From Streptomyces griseofuscus (GTDB lineage Bacteria > Actinomycetota > Actinomycetes > Streptomycetales > Streptomycetaceae), in contig NZ_CP051006.1 of assembly GCF_014673495.1 (NCBI RefSeq), forward strand, positions 8,121,001 to 8,185,000: a stretch of DNA of 64,000 nucleotides, given 5' to 3'. Below the pieces are notes generated by a model, which was not told the origin of the DNA, did not search any database, and saw nothing but the letters and a program-made list of their open reading frames with translations. Below are positions 41,423 through 49,776 of this stretch, piece by piece (position 1 is the first letter of the stretch; every line of letters begins with the position of its first letter). The position numbers and the translations under genes were made by a program.

Positions 41423-41776
41423 ATGACCGTCCGTCGTGTCATGCCCGTCATCCATTCCGCGGCGGCGGAGGAGAGCCGTGACTTCTACGGCCTGCTGGGC
41501 TTCGAGGAGGTCATGAACCTCGGCTGGGTGATGACCCTCGCATCGCCGTCGACCCCGACGGCACAGATCAGCGTCGTATCGACCGACCGGACCGCCCCGG
41601 TCATCCCGGACATGAGCATCGAGGTGGACGACGTGGAGGCGGCCTACGCGGCCATGCGGGCCAGTGGCGCGGAGATCGTCCACCCTCTGCGGGACGAGGA
41701 GTGGGGGGTGCGGCGCTTCTTCGTCCGCGATCCCAGCGGCCGCGTGATCAACGTCCTGAGCCACCGCCGCGCCTGA
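41423..41776 (+). CDS. VOC-superfamily (glyoxalase/bleomycin-resistance fold) protein
   Basis: 117 residues: RVMPVIHSAAAEESRDFYGLLGFEEVMNLGWVMTLAS, then IEVDDVEAAYAAMRASGAEIVHPLRDEEWGVRRFFVRDPSGRVINVLSH, a typical two-half VOC fold. Putative metal ligands are His near the start and Glu/Asp at the end. The ATG at 41423 follows TTGGAG at 6 bases. It probably binds or modifies a small electrophile or drug. It lies 68 bases after tetR and may be read through from it. Confidence 0.85.
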   Translation: MTVRRVMPVIHSAAAEESRDFYGLLGFEEVMNLGWVMTLASPSTPTAQISVVSTDRTAPVIPDMSIEVDDVEAAYAAMRASGAEIVHPLRDEEWGVRRFFVRDPSGRVINVLSHRRA

Positions 41777-41829
41777 AGTGCTCTTGACCTGACCGTCGGA
41801 CCGGAGGGCGCGCGTACGGCAAGAAGCAA

Positions 41830-42309
41830 GTGATCACCCGCATCGTCACCGTTCCCTCGATCCTTGCCTCGGGTGTGCTCGCGTCCCTGGCGACCGCCCG
41901 GCTCCTCCCAAGGCCATGCCGGAGGAGGGCCCGGCACCGGCTTGGCGAGCGGCGAGATCGCCACCGGGTGCCGATCTCGTCAAACGCATGGTCCAGGGCG
42001 CCGACCACGCCGACGTCGCCCGGGCGATGATGTTTCTCCGTCGGTTGCGTCCAGGCACAGCGCTGCCACACCGACACCTGCCCCACCGGCGTCACCACCC
42101 AGGACCACCGCGCGCGCCCTGGACGTACGGGACAAGACCCACGCGTCCACCGCTTCCAGGAAGCGACCCTGGCCGGCGCCCTCCAGAGCATGGCCTCCAT
42201 GGGCGTCACCGACCCCGCCGACCGACCTGCTGCGCGGTATTCGGCCAGCTCCGATGGCTTTGTGCCATTCGGGGGCAACCCGCCTCCAACATCACCGGGC
42301 CGCCGCTAA
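41830..42309 (+). pseudogene. FMN-binding glutamate synthase-like protein, heavily deleted
   Basis: Fragments in shifting frames match the C-terminal part of GltS-type FMN proteins: GADLVKRMVQGADHADVARAMMF, then CVQAQRCHTDTCPTGVTTQD, then RVHRFQEATLAGALQSMASMGVTDPAD, ending at TAA 42307. The hydrophobic reading ITRIVTVPSILASGVLASLATARLL just before may be its original N-terminal membrane segment, with several hundred codons lost between. The rest of the gap to 42455 shows nothing else recognisable. Confidence 0.65.
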
Positions 42310-42455
42310 ACAAGAAGGCCGGGGTGGGCGTCCTGCCATGCCCGTGCGGTTGCCGGTCGGTGGGGGAGGTCTGGACGGGTGCTGACCATGAACCGAGCGC
42401 TGCTCGTGGCGGTCGTTGTCGTCCGGCGGCTGCGGAGTCGTACGGAGGCCGGCCG

Positions 42456-43184
42456 ATGAGCCCCCGTACGCCCAGGAGCCGGGCGACCGGCAGACGCCCT
42501 CCGGTGCGGCGGCGTCCGCGCGGACCGGGCAGGCGGCGGCAGCGCACGGAAGATCGGCTGATCGGCCTCCTGATCGCTGCGGTCCTGGTCGTGGGCCTTG
42601 TGGTGGTCGTCGTCAACTGGCTGCTGGCGCACTGGTGGGTCCTGGCCGTCGTCGCGGTGCTCGCAGTGTCGGCCGGTGGTGTCTGGCTCTACCAGAAGCA
42701 GCAGCGGGCGCGATGGGAAGCGGTCCGCGCACGCGGTCTGCGCTACGAGCTGGCTCAACTGGACGCCCTGCACCATGCCCGATTCGAGGACGCGGTGCGG
42801 GATCTGATGCATCGTGACGGCTGCCGGGACGCGGTGCGTGTCGGGGGCGGCGGGGACCTGGGCGCCGATGTGAAGGCAACCGACCCCTACGGGCGTCGCT
42901 GGGTGATCCAGTGCAAACACCGGCGCAATGGCCTCGCCGGATCCGCCGTGGGCACTCCGGACCTCCAAGTCCTCAACGGCACCGCCCGCCAGGTCCACGG
43001 AGCCGACGTCGCGGTCATCGTGACCAACGGCAGGGTCACCGCCCCGGCCGTGACCTTCGCCGAGCAGCAGGGACTCCATGCGGTCGACCGGCACACCCTC
43101 GGGGTGTGGGCATCCAGCTCGCGGCCGCTGTGGGAGCTGCTCCGCGTGGTCCCGCCGCCTCGTAGGCCGACGGCCCTGTCCTGA
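42456..43184 (+). CDS. membrane-anchored Mrr-type restriction endonuclease-like protein
   Basis: 242 residues. A basic N-terminus (~35 residues) precedes two adjacent hydrophobic helices (LIGLLIAAVLVVGLVVVVVNWLLAHWWVLAVVAVLAVSAGGVWLY), then a cytosolic Mrr_cat domain with the PD-(D/E)XK core GGDLGADVKATDPYGRRWVIQCKHR (Asp, Gln-Cys-Lys). The ATG at 42456 follows GGAGG. Such proteins are proposed to cut foreign or modified DNA at the membrane; no methyltransferase partner is nearby. It could alternatively be a housekeeping nuclease. Confidence 0.82.
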   Translation: MSPRTPRSRATGRRPPVRRRPRGPGRRRQRTEDRLIGLLIAAVLVVGLVVVVVNWLLAHWWVLAVVAVLAVSAGGVWLYQKQQRARWEAVRARGLRYELAQLDALHHARFEDAVRDLMHRDGCRDAVRVGGGGDLGADVKATDPYGRRWVIQCKHRRNGLAGSAVGTPDLQVLNGTARQVHGADVAVIVTNGRVTAPAVTFAEQQGLHAVDRHTLGVWASSSRPLWELLRVVPPPRRPTALS

Positions 43185-43567
43185 GGCCCGCGACCAGAGG
43201 CCTGAGCCCAGGCCAGGAGGAACCTGCTCAGGTCGACGGCGCCCCGGGCCAGACCCCGCACGCCGAGGCAGGACGTGGGGATCAGGGTCTTGGCCGCGCT
43301 CAGGGCGACCGCCGGGCCGGCCCGTACGTGTTCCGCCATCGCCACTCGTAGGCGGGGAAACCCCACTCACGATCGCCGTCCGCCCGGGCCGGTTCGCCGG
43401 CGAGGCCGTACGCCCCGAGAACGGCCAGGCTGGTGCTGCCGCCGACGGCCGCGCCGGATCGGACACGTTCGGCAGGGTCAGCACCCCTAGGCAGGTCCCG
43501 GTGAAGCTGCTGAAGCCGGACTCCGCCCCGGACGCGAGACGCCGCGCATCGGCGATGGCCCGTTCGT
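43185..43567. other. gene-poor decayed DNA
   Basis: No intact gene. A minus-strand stretch around 43280-43340 reads AEHVRAGPAVALSAAKTLI, resembling the interior of enoyl-CoA hydratases, but it is short and without start or stop context, so I do not call it a gene. Confidence 0.4.
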
Positions 43568-43821
43568 AGCTCGGGCTGCCGCCCGAGCGCGCCGAGAAGC
43601 TGGTCCGCTTCGACCACGCCGCGCACCGCCGGGTCGCGGGCGAAGGCGCGGCCCGGGTCGCGGCCGACAGCGGCTACGCCGACCAGTCCCATCTGTGCCG
43701 GGGCATCATGGCGTTTACCGGGGCGACGCCCACGAGCCGTCTCCTCGCCGTCGACGGCATGGCATGGCCCAGCACGCGGCCCCGGGAAAAGGATTGGACG
43801 GGACGGCGAGCGGGCTTGTAG
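43568..43821 (+). pseudogene. AraC-family regulator, C-terminal HTH remnant
   Basis: The text LPPERAEKLVRFDHAAHRRVAGEGAARVAADSGYADQSHLCRGIMAFTGATPTSRLLAVD is the second helix-turn-helix of an AraC protein, ending at TAG 43819-43821. Everything N-terminal is missing. A following mini-ORF at 43862 (MNAVSTWVLPLFRHGR then stop), preceded by GAGGAGG, resembles the beginning of a VOC gene cut short, the usual target of such regulators. Confidence 0.65.
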
Positions 43822-43971
43822 CTTGCAGCCGACCGTGACACCGCCCGAGGAGGTGAGACCCATGAACGCAGTATCGACGTGGGTGCTCCCCCTTTTCCGT
43901 CACGGCCGGCGATCGACGTAGGTGTCGCCGGGAGCGCCTCCACACCAAGGCACTCCCGAAAGGCACCACGT

Positions 43972-44735
43972 ATGCGTTCTCCGCACTTCACCGCCCAGTC
44001 GTCGTCGGACGGCATGGTCGAGCGCGACTTCACCGTGGGCGACATCCCCGGGGTTCTCTGGTCGCCGGCCTCCGGCGGCGATCGCGCGCCCCTGGTCCTG
44101 ATGGGCCACGGCGGCGGCAGGCACAAGAAGGAGCCGGCCATGACGGGCCGCGCCCGCCTCCTCGTGAACGGCTGCGGCTTCCACGCCGCCGTCATCGACG
44201 CACCCGGTCACGGCGACCGGCCGCGCACCGCGCACGATGAACGGGACATCGCCGCGCTGCGCGCGGCACAGGCGGCGGGCGAGCCGGAAGGCCCGATCGT
44301 CGTCCCGTACAACCCCGCCTGGCCGAACTCGCCGTGCCCGAGTGGCAGGCGGTCCTGGACGCCCTCCAGCAGCTCCCGGAGATCGGCGCCGACGGCCCGG
44401 TGGGCTACACCGGCCTCGGCCTGGGCACCGCGATCGGGGTGCCGCTGGTGGCGGCCGAGCCCAGGATCACGGCCGCGGTTTTCGGCATGCACTGGCCCGA
44501 CGCCCTGGCCGAGACGGCGAAGCGGATCACCGTACCGATCGAGTTCGACATGCAGTGGGACAACGAGCGCATCCCGCGCGAGGCCGGCCTCGCATTGTTC
44601 GACGCCTTCGCCTCGAAGGAGAAGACGCTGCACGCCAACGCGGGCAGGCACTTCGACTGGACCGGGTTCGAGGCCGACAGCGCGGTCCGGTTCCTCGCCC
44701 GGCACCTCGGCCGGGCGGACACCTCAGCGGCCTGA
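43972..44735 (+). pseudogene. alpha/beta hydrolase (dienelactone hydrolase-like), single frameshift
   Basis: Starts MRSPHFTAQSSSDGMVERDFTVGDIPGVLWSP with the oxyanion-hole region LVLMGHGGGRHKKEP and VIDAPGHGDR, then shifts frame near 44318 and continues VPEWQAVLDALQQLPEIGADGPVGYTGLGLGTAIGVPLV to HFDWTGFEADSAVRFLARHLG. The nucleophile position reads TGLGLG, Leu in place of Ser or Cys. One inserted or lost base would restore a ~254-residue protein, so a sequencing error should be excluded. Confidence 0.72.
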
Positions 44736-44940
44736 GGGTGAGCGGTCGCGGCGCCCGGTCCACCGATCGGGCGCTGCGGCGTTGCCGTACCCCCGGTGCC
44801 GCCGCCCGAGCCATCTCGCATCATCTGGGCCCCCGCCCGGATTGGGGCCGGGCCGGGCGGGAAGGCGCACCGCAGGCCGATGGACGCGCCGTCCGCGGGA
44901 CGGCGGCCCGAGGCGAAGGTGGCAGGAGGGATGGGCGCGG

Positions 44941-45546
44941 ATGACCCGGCAATCGACGGTGGAGTCAGGGCAAGGGCCCTCGGCGGGGGATCGCGACGAG
45001 GTGCGGGTGCCGCCGATACGGCCCGGTGCCTACGACCCGTCCGACTACGCCGAAGCCGTGATGCGCGGCGCCGAGGAAGCCGGAGTGTCTGCGCTGCTCG
45101 TCATGACGGTGCTCCACAACGAGGCGTACAAGCCGCACCATCCGCTGCTGGAGCGACTGTGGCAGTGGTGGAAGCCCGAGGCGTCCTTCGGGGTGGCCAA
45201 CATGCACCGTGCGACGTTCGAGCGGGTACGGCGGGCGCACGACCTGCCGGGGCGATGGCAGGACCTGCGCGACGATCCCGGCTTCGCCATCCACGCGGCG
45301 GCGCTGCACCTGAAGGACCTCGACCGCCGACTTCCGCGCCGGCACGTACGCCGCTACAGCCGCGACGAACTGCTCGCCCTGGGCTACAACACGGGCGAAC
45401 GCAATATGCGGGCCTTCGCCCGGGGCGTCCCGCCGGGCCCCATGGCACGGTCGTACCTGCGCCGGTTCCGCGCCTACCGGAGCCGCGCCGCCGAGGCCCT
45501 GGCCAGGGCGGATCGCGGCGACCCCTGCGAGACGGCCGACGAATGA
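44941..45546 (+). CDS. lysozyme-like / lytic transglycosylase-type protein
   Basis: 201 residues without a signal peptide. The region YDPSDYAEAVMRGAEEAGVSALLVMTVLHNEAYKPHHPLLERLWQWWKPEASFGVANMHRATFERVR resembles SLT-type lysozyme folds, with Glu in LHNEAYK as the candidate catalytic acid and GVANMHRATF matching the GLMQ-like step. The tail is Arg-rich and helical. The ATG at 44941 follows AGGAGGG at 10 bases. Absence of a secretion signal is odd for a wall hydrolase; it may be released by lysis or act on an internal substrate. Family assignment is tentative. Confidence 0.6.
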   Translation: MTRQSTVESGQGPSAGDRDEVRVPPIRPGAYDPSDYAEAVMRGAEEAGVSALLVMTVLHNEAYKPHHPLLERLWQWWKPEASFGVANMHRATFERVRRAHDLPGRWQDLRDDPGFAIHAAALHLKDLDRRLPRRHVRRYSRDELLALGYNTGERNMRAFARGVPPGPMARSYLRRFRAYRSRAAEALARADRGDPCETADE

Positions 45547-45601
45547 GCGGCCGCGGAACAGACGGGAGTCCCGGACGGGGCGGTCCTCACCCGTGAAGGG
45601 C

Positions 45602-45619
45602 GGCTGCCGTACGGCAGCC
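45602..45619 (-). terminator. terminator behind the cold shock gene
   Basis: GGCTGCCGTACGGCAGCC is a perfect palindrome (7-bp stem, GTAC loop) 28 bases after the cold shock stop on the minus strand. It may also serve the convergent gene ending at 45546. Confidence 0.65.
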
Positions 45620-45646
45620 ACCCCGGAATGTCACGGGTATGGCCGG

Positions 45647-45850
45647 TCAGCCCCGGACGATGTTCTGGGCCTGGGGGCCCTTCTGGCCCTGTCCGATGTC
45701 AAAGGTGACCTGCTCGCCCTCGGTGAGCTCGCGGAATCCACCACCCTGGATCTCGGAATAGTGCGCGAAGACGTCAGCCCCGCCGCCGTCCTGGGCGATG
45801 AAGCCGTACCCCTTCTCGGAGTTGAACCATTTCACGGTGCCGCTGGCCAT
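45647..45850 (-). CDS. cold shock protein (CspA family)
   Basis: 67 residues, a single cold shock OB-fold: ASGTVKWFNSEKGYGFIAQDGGGADVFAHYSEI with RNP1 (KGYGFI) and RNP2 (VFAHY), ending GPQAQNIVRG. It binds single-stranded RNA or DNA as a chaperone. The ATG at 45850 follows GAAGGA at 7 bases. It stands alone; the ~180 bases upstream (45851-46029) are its leader and promoter region, with no other gene visible. Confidence 0.95.
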   Translation of the reverse strand: MASGTVKWFNSEKGYGFIAQDGGGADVFAHYSEIQGGGFRELTEGEQVTFDIGQGQKGPQAQNIVRG

Positions 45851-46029
45851 CAATCGATCCTTCGTTCATACCGGGAGCCACCCATGTCCGGGGCCGCTCC
45901 GGCTCCCTTGGCAGCAGGAGCCGACATCGTTTCTACCCCGAGCAGCGCCGCCTATCCGGCCCATGACACAGCAGTCGGTGTGGCGTCCTCACGGATAACC
46001 CGCTCCACGCCCCGTTCGGCCCCGCCGAG

Positions 46030-46635
46030 CACATCGCTGATCTTGACCGCGATGGCGTAGCGGAGGCGTGGTACACGGACCGGTGTACGACCCATGTGAA
46101 CGGCACACCGTGCCCGGCGCCCGTGATGCCGGAGGAGCCAGCGGGAAGGGGAGAGGAAAAGGCAGGAAGGCCGAGGTGACGCTCGATCGGATCGGATTGG
46201 CCGAGGTGCTGGCCGCGGCGGAGAAAGCCGCGCCGATGGCTTCGCTGGACGTGGTCGCGCTTCCGGCTGGTGATCGAGACGCCGGCCGATCGCGCGTTCG
46301 CGGGGACCGTGACGGTCGGCGAGACCGACAACCGCGCGGGGCGATTCAAGACGGGCATCGCCGTCACCCGCGATCACCGCCGCAAGGGCTGTGCGGCCGA
46401 GGCAACCGAGCTCCTGCTCACCTACATGTTCGCCGAACAGCGCCACCACAAGTGCGAAGTCGAGATCCACGCCTTCAACGACGCCTCCCTCGCGCTCTAC
46501 CGCAAACTGGGCTTCTCCGAAGAGGGCCGACTGCGCCAACACGAGTTCCTGGCCGGGGACTTCCACGACGTGGTGCTGCTCGGCCCCACCGCCCCTGAGC
46601 ACTGGGCCGCCCACCCGCGCCCGTCACTGCGATGA
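46030..46635 (+). pseudogene. GNAT acetyltransferase, 5' half decayed
   Basis: From the GTG at 46270 the frame is clean: TPADRAFAGTVTVGETDNRAGRFKTGIAVTRDHRRKGCAAEATELLLTYMFAEQRHHKCEVEIHAFNDASLALYRKLGFSEEGRLRQHEFLAGDFHDVVLLG, the distal 120 residues of a GNAT with its acetyl-CoA loop (RRKGCA). The expected N-terminal ~60 residues appear only as fragments in other frames (EAWYTDRCTTHVNG; RFRLVIE) with stops between. A short functional version starting at 46270 cannot be excluded. Confidence 0.6.
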
Positions 46636-46738
46636 CCTGCTGCCCGGCCCGCCAGACGACCTGCTCCAACAGCCCGCCCGGCCCCGGACCGATCCGTACG
46701 ACGCGCCTCTCAAGCGGTACACACGTCCTTGTGACTGC

Positions 46739-47626
46739 TCAGGCGATGCCCAGGCGTTCGGTCAGTTCGGTGAGGGCTTGGCCGAGGGGTAGGGCCACGT
46801 GGGCGTGAGCGAGGGCGTCGCCGCGGGTCGGGCCGAGGTTGATGATGGAGACGGGCTTGCCGTCCTTGGCGGCGCGTCGCACGAATCGCAGGCCCGACAG
46901 GACGGCCAAGGACGACCCGAGGACAAGGAGGGAGTCGGCCGCGTCGATCAGGTCGAAGCAGCGCTGCGTGCGAGGCTTGGGCACGTTCTCGCCGAAGAAG
47001 ACGACGTACGGCTTGAGCACACCGCCACACCGCGCGCACGGTACGACGCGGAACGTGCGCACGATGTCGTCCGGCAGCTCGATGTCGCCGTCGGGGTTGA
47101 CCCGGAGCCCGGCAGCGTCCTGCGCCGCGAGGAACTCCCCGTTGGCCGCGAGCAGCCGTGCGTCGAGTTCGTCGCGCGGTCCGATCGTCCCGCAGTCGAG
47201 GCATACGACCCGGTCCAGACTGCCGTGCAGGGCGACGGCGTCCGCCGTCCCGGCCGCCTGGTGCAGCCCGTCCACGTTCTGGGTGATCACGGCATCGACG
47301 TACCCGGCGGCGCGCAGCGCCTGCACGGCCTGGTGCCCGGCGTTGGGCCGGGCCTTCGCGACGGCACGGCGCCCGACATAGCCGCGGGCCCAGTAGCGGC
47401 GCCGGTTCTCCTCGTCCGAGACGAAGTCCTGGTAGGTCATGGGGGAGTGCCGCCGATGCCGCCCGGTCACCCCCCGGTAGTCGGGGATACCGGACTCGGT
47501 GGAGATTCCGGCCCCGGTCAGCACCGCCACCCCACCGGCGGCCAGTTGCCCGGCGATCTCGTCCATCCCGCCGGCGGGACGTATACCGGTGTCGGGTACG
47601 GGGCCGACGATCGGACGCATGCGCAT
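46739..47626 (-). CDS. SIR2-family NAD-dependent protein deacylase
   Basis: 295 residues with the full sirtuin core: GAGISTESGIPDYRG (~39-53), TQNVDGLHQAAG, the catalytic His in ALHGS, two Cys pairs for structural zinc (CLDC and CARC), VVFFGENVP and GSSLAVLSG. It removes acyl groups from lysines at the expense of NAD. The ATG at 47626 precedes MRMRPIVGPVPD; a second ATG two codons later is equally possible. It is a single gene, flanked by a GNAT remnant and the PhzF gene. Confidence 0.92.
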   Translation of the reverse strand: MRMRPIVGPVPDTGIRPAGGMDEIAGQLAAGGVAVLTGAGISTESGIPDYRGVTGRHRRHSPMTYQDFVSDEENRRRYWARGYVGRRAVAKARPNAGHQAVQALRAAGYVDAVITQNVDGLHQAAGTADAVALHGSLDRVVCLDCGTIGPRDELDARLLAANGEFLAAQDAAGLRVNPDGDIELPDDIVRTFRVVPCARCGGVLKPYVVFFGENVPKPRTQRCFDLIDAADSLLVLGSSLAVLSGLRFVRRAAKDGKPVSIINLGPTRGDALAHAHVALPLGQALTELTERLGIA

Positions 47627-47853
47627 AGCAGCAGCTTAGGACGGCGCCGGGCGCACCGCGCCCCCGATGGGGAAGCGGGCGGGTCAGGACGGCGATCGCG
47701 CGGCGGAGGATCACGGGGGTCCGCTGGAACCTCGATCACACCGACCCGTACGGCGAGTCCGCCATCTGGAACGACAGCGAGTACGCCGGGAAACGGTACG
47801 TCCGCGCGGTCCACGCGGCCGGCGAGGAACCGCGCCGGCCGGACGCGGGCCGT

Positions 47854-48693
47854 TCAGGAGAGGGGAACCGCCGTGCCCGTCACCTCGATGCCGCTGGACG
47901 GATCCGCGGGGATCCCCACCGTCAGGAGGCTGGGGCGGCCCAGGTCCACGCCCTGGTGGATGGTCAGCACGGTGGGCGGCGCGACGAGCCCGTTGCCGCG
48001 GAGGTACCCGCCGAGGGCCGCGGCCGCCGCGCCGGTGGCCGGGTCCTCGACGACGCCGCCCGGCGGAAAGGGGTTGCGGGCGTGGAAGACGGTCTCCGAC
48101 TCGCGGTACACGAGGGCGATCGTCGTCCAACCCCGGCGCGCCATCAGGGCGTTGAGCGCGGGCATGTCGTAATCGAGGTCGGCCAGCCGGGCCCGGTCGG
48201 CGGTGGCGATGACCGGATGCCAGGCACCGGCGTAGGCGACCTGCGGCGGCAGGGCCGGGTCGAGGTCGGCCGCGGACCAGCGCAGGGCGGCGAGGAGTTC
48301 GGCGAGGTCGGCGTCGGAGAGGTCCGTCGTACGGGGCTCCACGCTGACCAGCGTGGCCGTCACCGAACCGTCCGGGGCGGTGGAGGTGGTCACGGGGACG
48401 GGCCCCGCCTCGGTGTGCAGCAGCAGACGGCCGACGCCGTGCCGGGAGGCGTGCGCGACGGCCGTCGCGATGGTGGCGTGGCCGCAGAACGGGACCTCTG
48501 CCTGAGGGCTGAAGTACCGGATGTCGAGCGACCCGTCGGGCCGCGCGACAGTGAACGCCGTTTCCGAGTAGCCGATTTCGGCCGCCGTGGCGGCCATCGT
48601 CGCCTCGTCGATCCCGGCGGCGTCCAGCACCACGCCCGCCGGGTTCCCGCCCAGGGGGTCGCTGCTGAAGGCCACGTAGCGCAGGATGTCCAT
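47854..48693 (-). CDS. PhzF-family isomerase/epimerase-like protein
   Basis: 279 residues: LRYVAFSSDPLGGNPAGVVLDAAGIDEATMAATAAEIGYSETAF contains the active-site Glu, followed by RYFSPQAEVPFCGHATIATAVA in the first half and DPATGAAAAALGGYLRGNGL in the second, as in the diaminopimelate epimerase-like fold of PhzF. No phenazine genes are nearby, so the substrate is unknown. Upstream (47627-47853 in the window, beyond its 3' end) a short plus-strand protein-like reading, LDHTDPYGESAIWNDSEYAGKRYV, has no gene context and may be a fragment. Confidence 0.88.
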   Translation of the reverse strand: MDILRYVAFSSDPLGGNPAGVVLDAAGIDEATMAATAAEIGYSETAFTVARPDGSLDIRYFSPQAEVPFCGHATIATAVAHASRHGVGRLLLHTEAGPVPVTTSTAPDGSVTATLVSVEPRTTDLSDADLAELLAALRWSAADLDPALPPQVAYAGAWHPVIATADRARLADLDYDMPALNALMARRGWTTIALVYRESETVFHARNPFPPGGVVEDPATGAAAAALGGYLRGNGLVAPPTVLTIHQGVDLGRPSLLTVGIPADPSSGIEVTGTAVPLS

Positions 48694-48737
48694 CGGGCGA
48701 ACGTAGACGCTCCGTCATCGGGTCGTCAAAGGTGTCC

Positions 48738-49193
48738 TCACCTGACCCGCAGTTGCCCGGCGAACGCCCGCGCGGCGGCCAGGTCCCCGGTGTGCGGACG
48801 CTGCTTGTTGATACCGCCGACGAGCTTGAACGGCGTCCATGTGTCGAACGCCCGGCACGAGAAGCTCCCGTCCACCTCGAAGCCCTTGCCTTCCAGGAGT
48901 CGGACCAGGGGACGGGTGAAGGACATCAGCGGGATCTCCGGGAGCCCACTGGTGGCGAACACGAACGCCCGGCCCCGCCCGGTGGGAAGCGCCCTGACGA
49001 AGGACATCAGGGCGGGATGGAGCCTGCCGTGGAAGACGCCCGATCCGAATCCCACCAGGTCGGCGTCGGCCAGCTCCGTCGGGTCGGCCTCCTCGGGGGA
49101 GACGACCCTCGCGCCCAGCACCTGGGCCATGCTGTCGGCGACGCGACGCGTATTGCCGTGCGACACGGAGGTGCACACGATGACGGTCCTCAT
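48738..49193 (-). CDS. flavodoxin-domain protein
   Basis: 151 residues. The FMN phosphate loop is TSVSHGNTRRVADSMA near the N-terminus, then DLVGFGSGVFHGRLHPALMSFVRALP and RAFVFATSGLPEIP, matching single-domain flavodoxins (also resembling HemG-like enzymes). It carries electrons via FMN. The ATG at 49193 follows GAAGGG at 9 bases. It sits downstream of the ArsR gene on the same strand, 117 bases apart, and may be part of its redox-responsive set. Confidence 0.85.
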   Translation of the reverse strand: MRTVIVCTSVSHGNTRRVADSMAQVLGARVVSPEEADPTELADADLVGFGSGVFHGRLHPALMSFVRALPTGRGRAFVFATSGLPEIPLMSFTRPLVRLLEGKGFEVDGSFSCRAFDTWTPFKLVGGINKQRPHTGDLAAARAFAGQLRVR

Positions 49194-49310
49194 CCTCACG
49201 ATCCCTTCTCTCGCTTCCAGTGGAAAGGACCGGCGCGGCGGCGTCGGATGTGACATCCCGCGAGTGTGACGGCTCCCACACCGCGGGCACGAACCGCGTC
49301 CCGGACCGAC

Positions 49311-49649
49311 CTATCGGGCCTCCGGTGTGCGGTCGTACGCGGCGAGGACGGCCGCGAGCATGCCCGGGAAACGCGCGTCGAGTTCGGCGGCGCGCAGTGC
49401 GGTGAGCCGTCGATTGGCCTCTTCGCGCTGATGGATGAGGCCGGCCTCGCGAAGCACCTTGAAGTGGTGGCTGAGGGTGGAGGGGGCGACATCCACGGGA
49501 AAGGTGCCGCAGGCGCGCTCGGGCTCGGTGCTGAGCGTGTGCACGATGGTCATCCGGGTGGGGTCGGAGAGCGCGTGCAACACGTCGAACAGGTCGATCT
49601 CCTCGGGCTCGGGGTGTGTGAGGGCTGCTCGGCGGCTGGTGCGTGCCAT
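49311..49649 (-). CDS. ArsR-family transcriptional repressor
   Basis: 112 residues of winged-helix ArsR/SmtB type: LFDVLHALSDPTRMTIVHTLST...STLSHHFKVLREAGLIHQREEANRRLTALRAAEL. The metal-binding ELCVC motif is absent, so it likely senses redox state or a small molecule. The ATG at 49649 is used; the longer frame reads through its own operators. Divergent from the quinone oxidoreductase gene with three repeat sites between them. Confidence 0.88.
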   Translation of the reverse strand: MARTSRRAALTHPEPEEIDLFDVLHALSDPTRMTIVHTLSTEPERACGTFPVDVAPSTLSHHFKVLREAGLIHQREEANRRLTALRAAELDARFPGMLAAVLAAYDRTPEAR

Positions 49650-49663
49650 GGGCGGGCTCCATG

Positions 49664-49742
49664 TTCGACATTCATCGAAGTTCGACATTCATCGAATAAG
49701 TGTGGTGTCATGAGCATCGTTCGTCATTCGACGTTCGTAGAA
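49664..49742. promoter_or_regulatory. three ArsR operator repeats
   Basis: TTCGACATTCATCGAA occurs exactly at 49664-49679 and 49681-49696, and as TTCGACGTTCGTAGAA at 49727-49742. Each has TTCGA/TCGAA dyad symmetry, and the first two are spaced 17 bases apart. They fill the promoter region shared by arsR and the oxidoreductase gene. Confidence 0.75.
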
Positions 49743-49776
49743 CATCGTACTGGGTTCGTACTGGGGGGAGTTCGGT

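Noticed and set aside
46270..46635. Complete 121-residue GNAT enzyme
   Set aside because: Lacks the N-terminal strand and helices of the family, whose remains are visible in other frames just upstream; called a pseudogene.
47690..47853. Plus-strand protein-like reading LDHTDPYGESAIWNDSEYAGKRYV
   Set aside because: Short, no start or stop context and no family I can name; noted only as a possible fragment.
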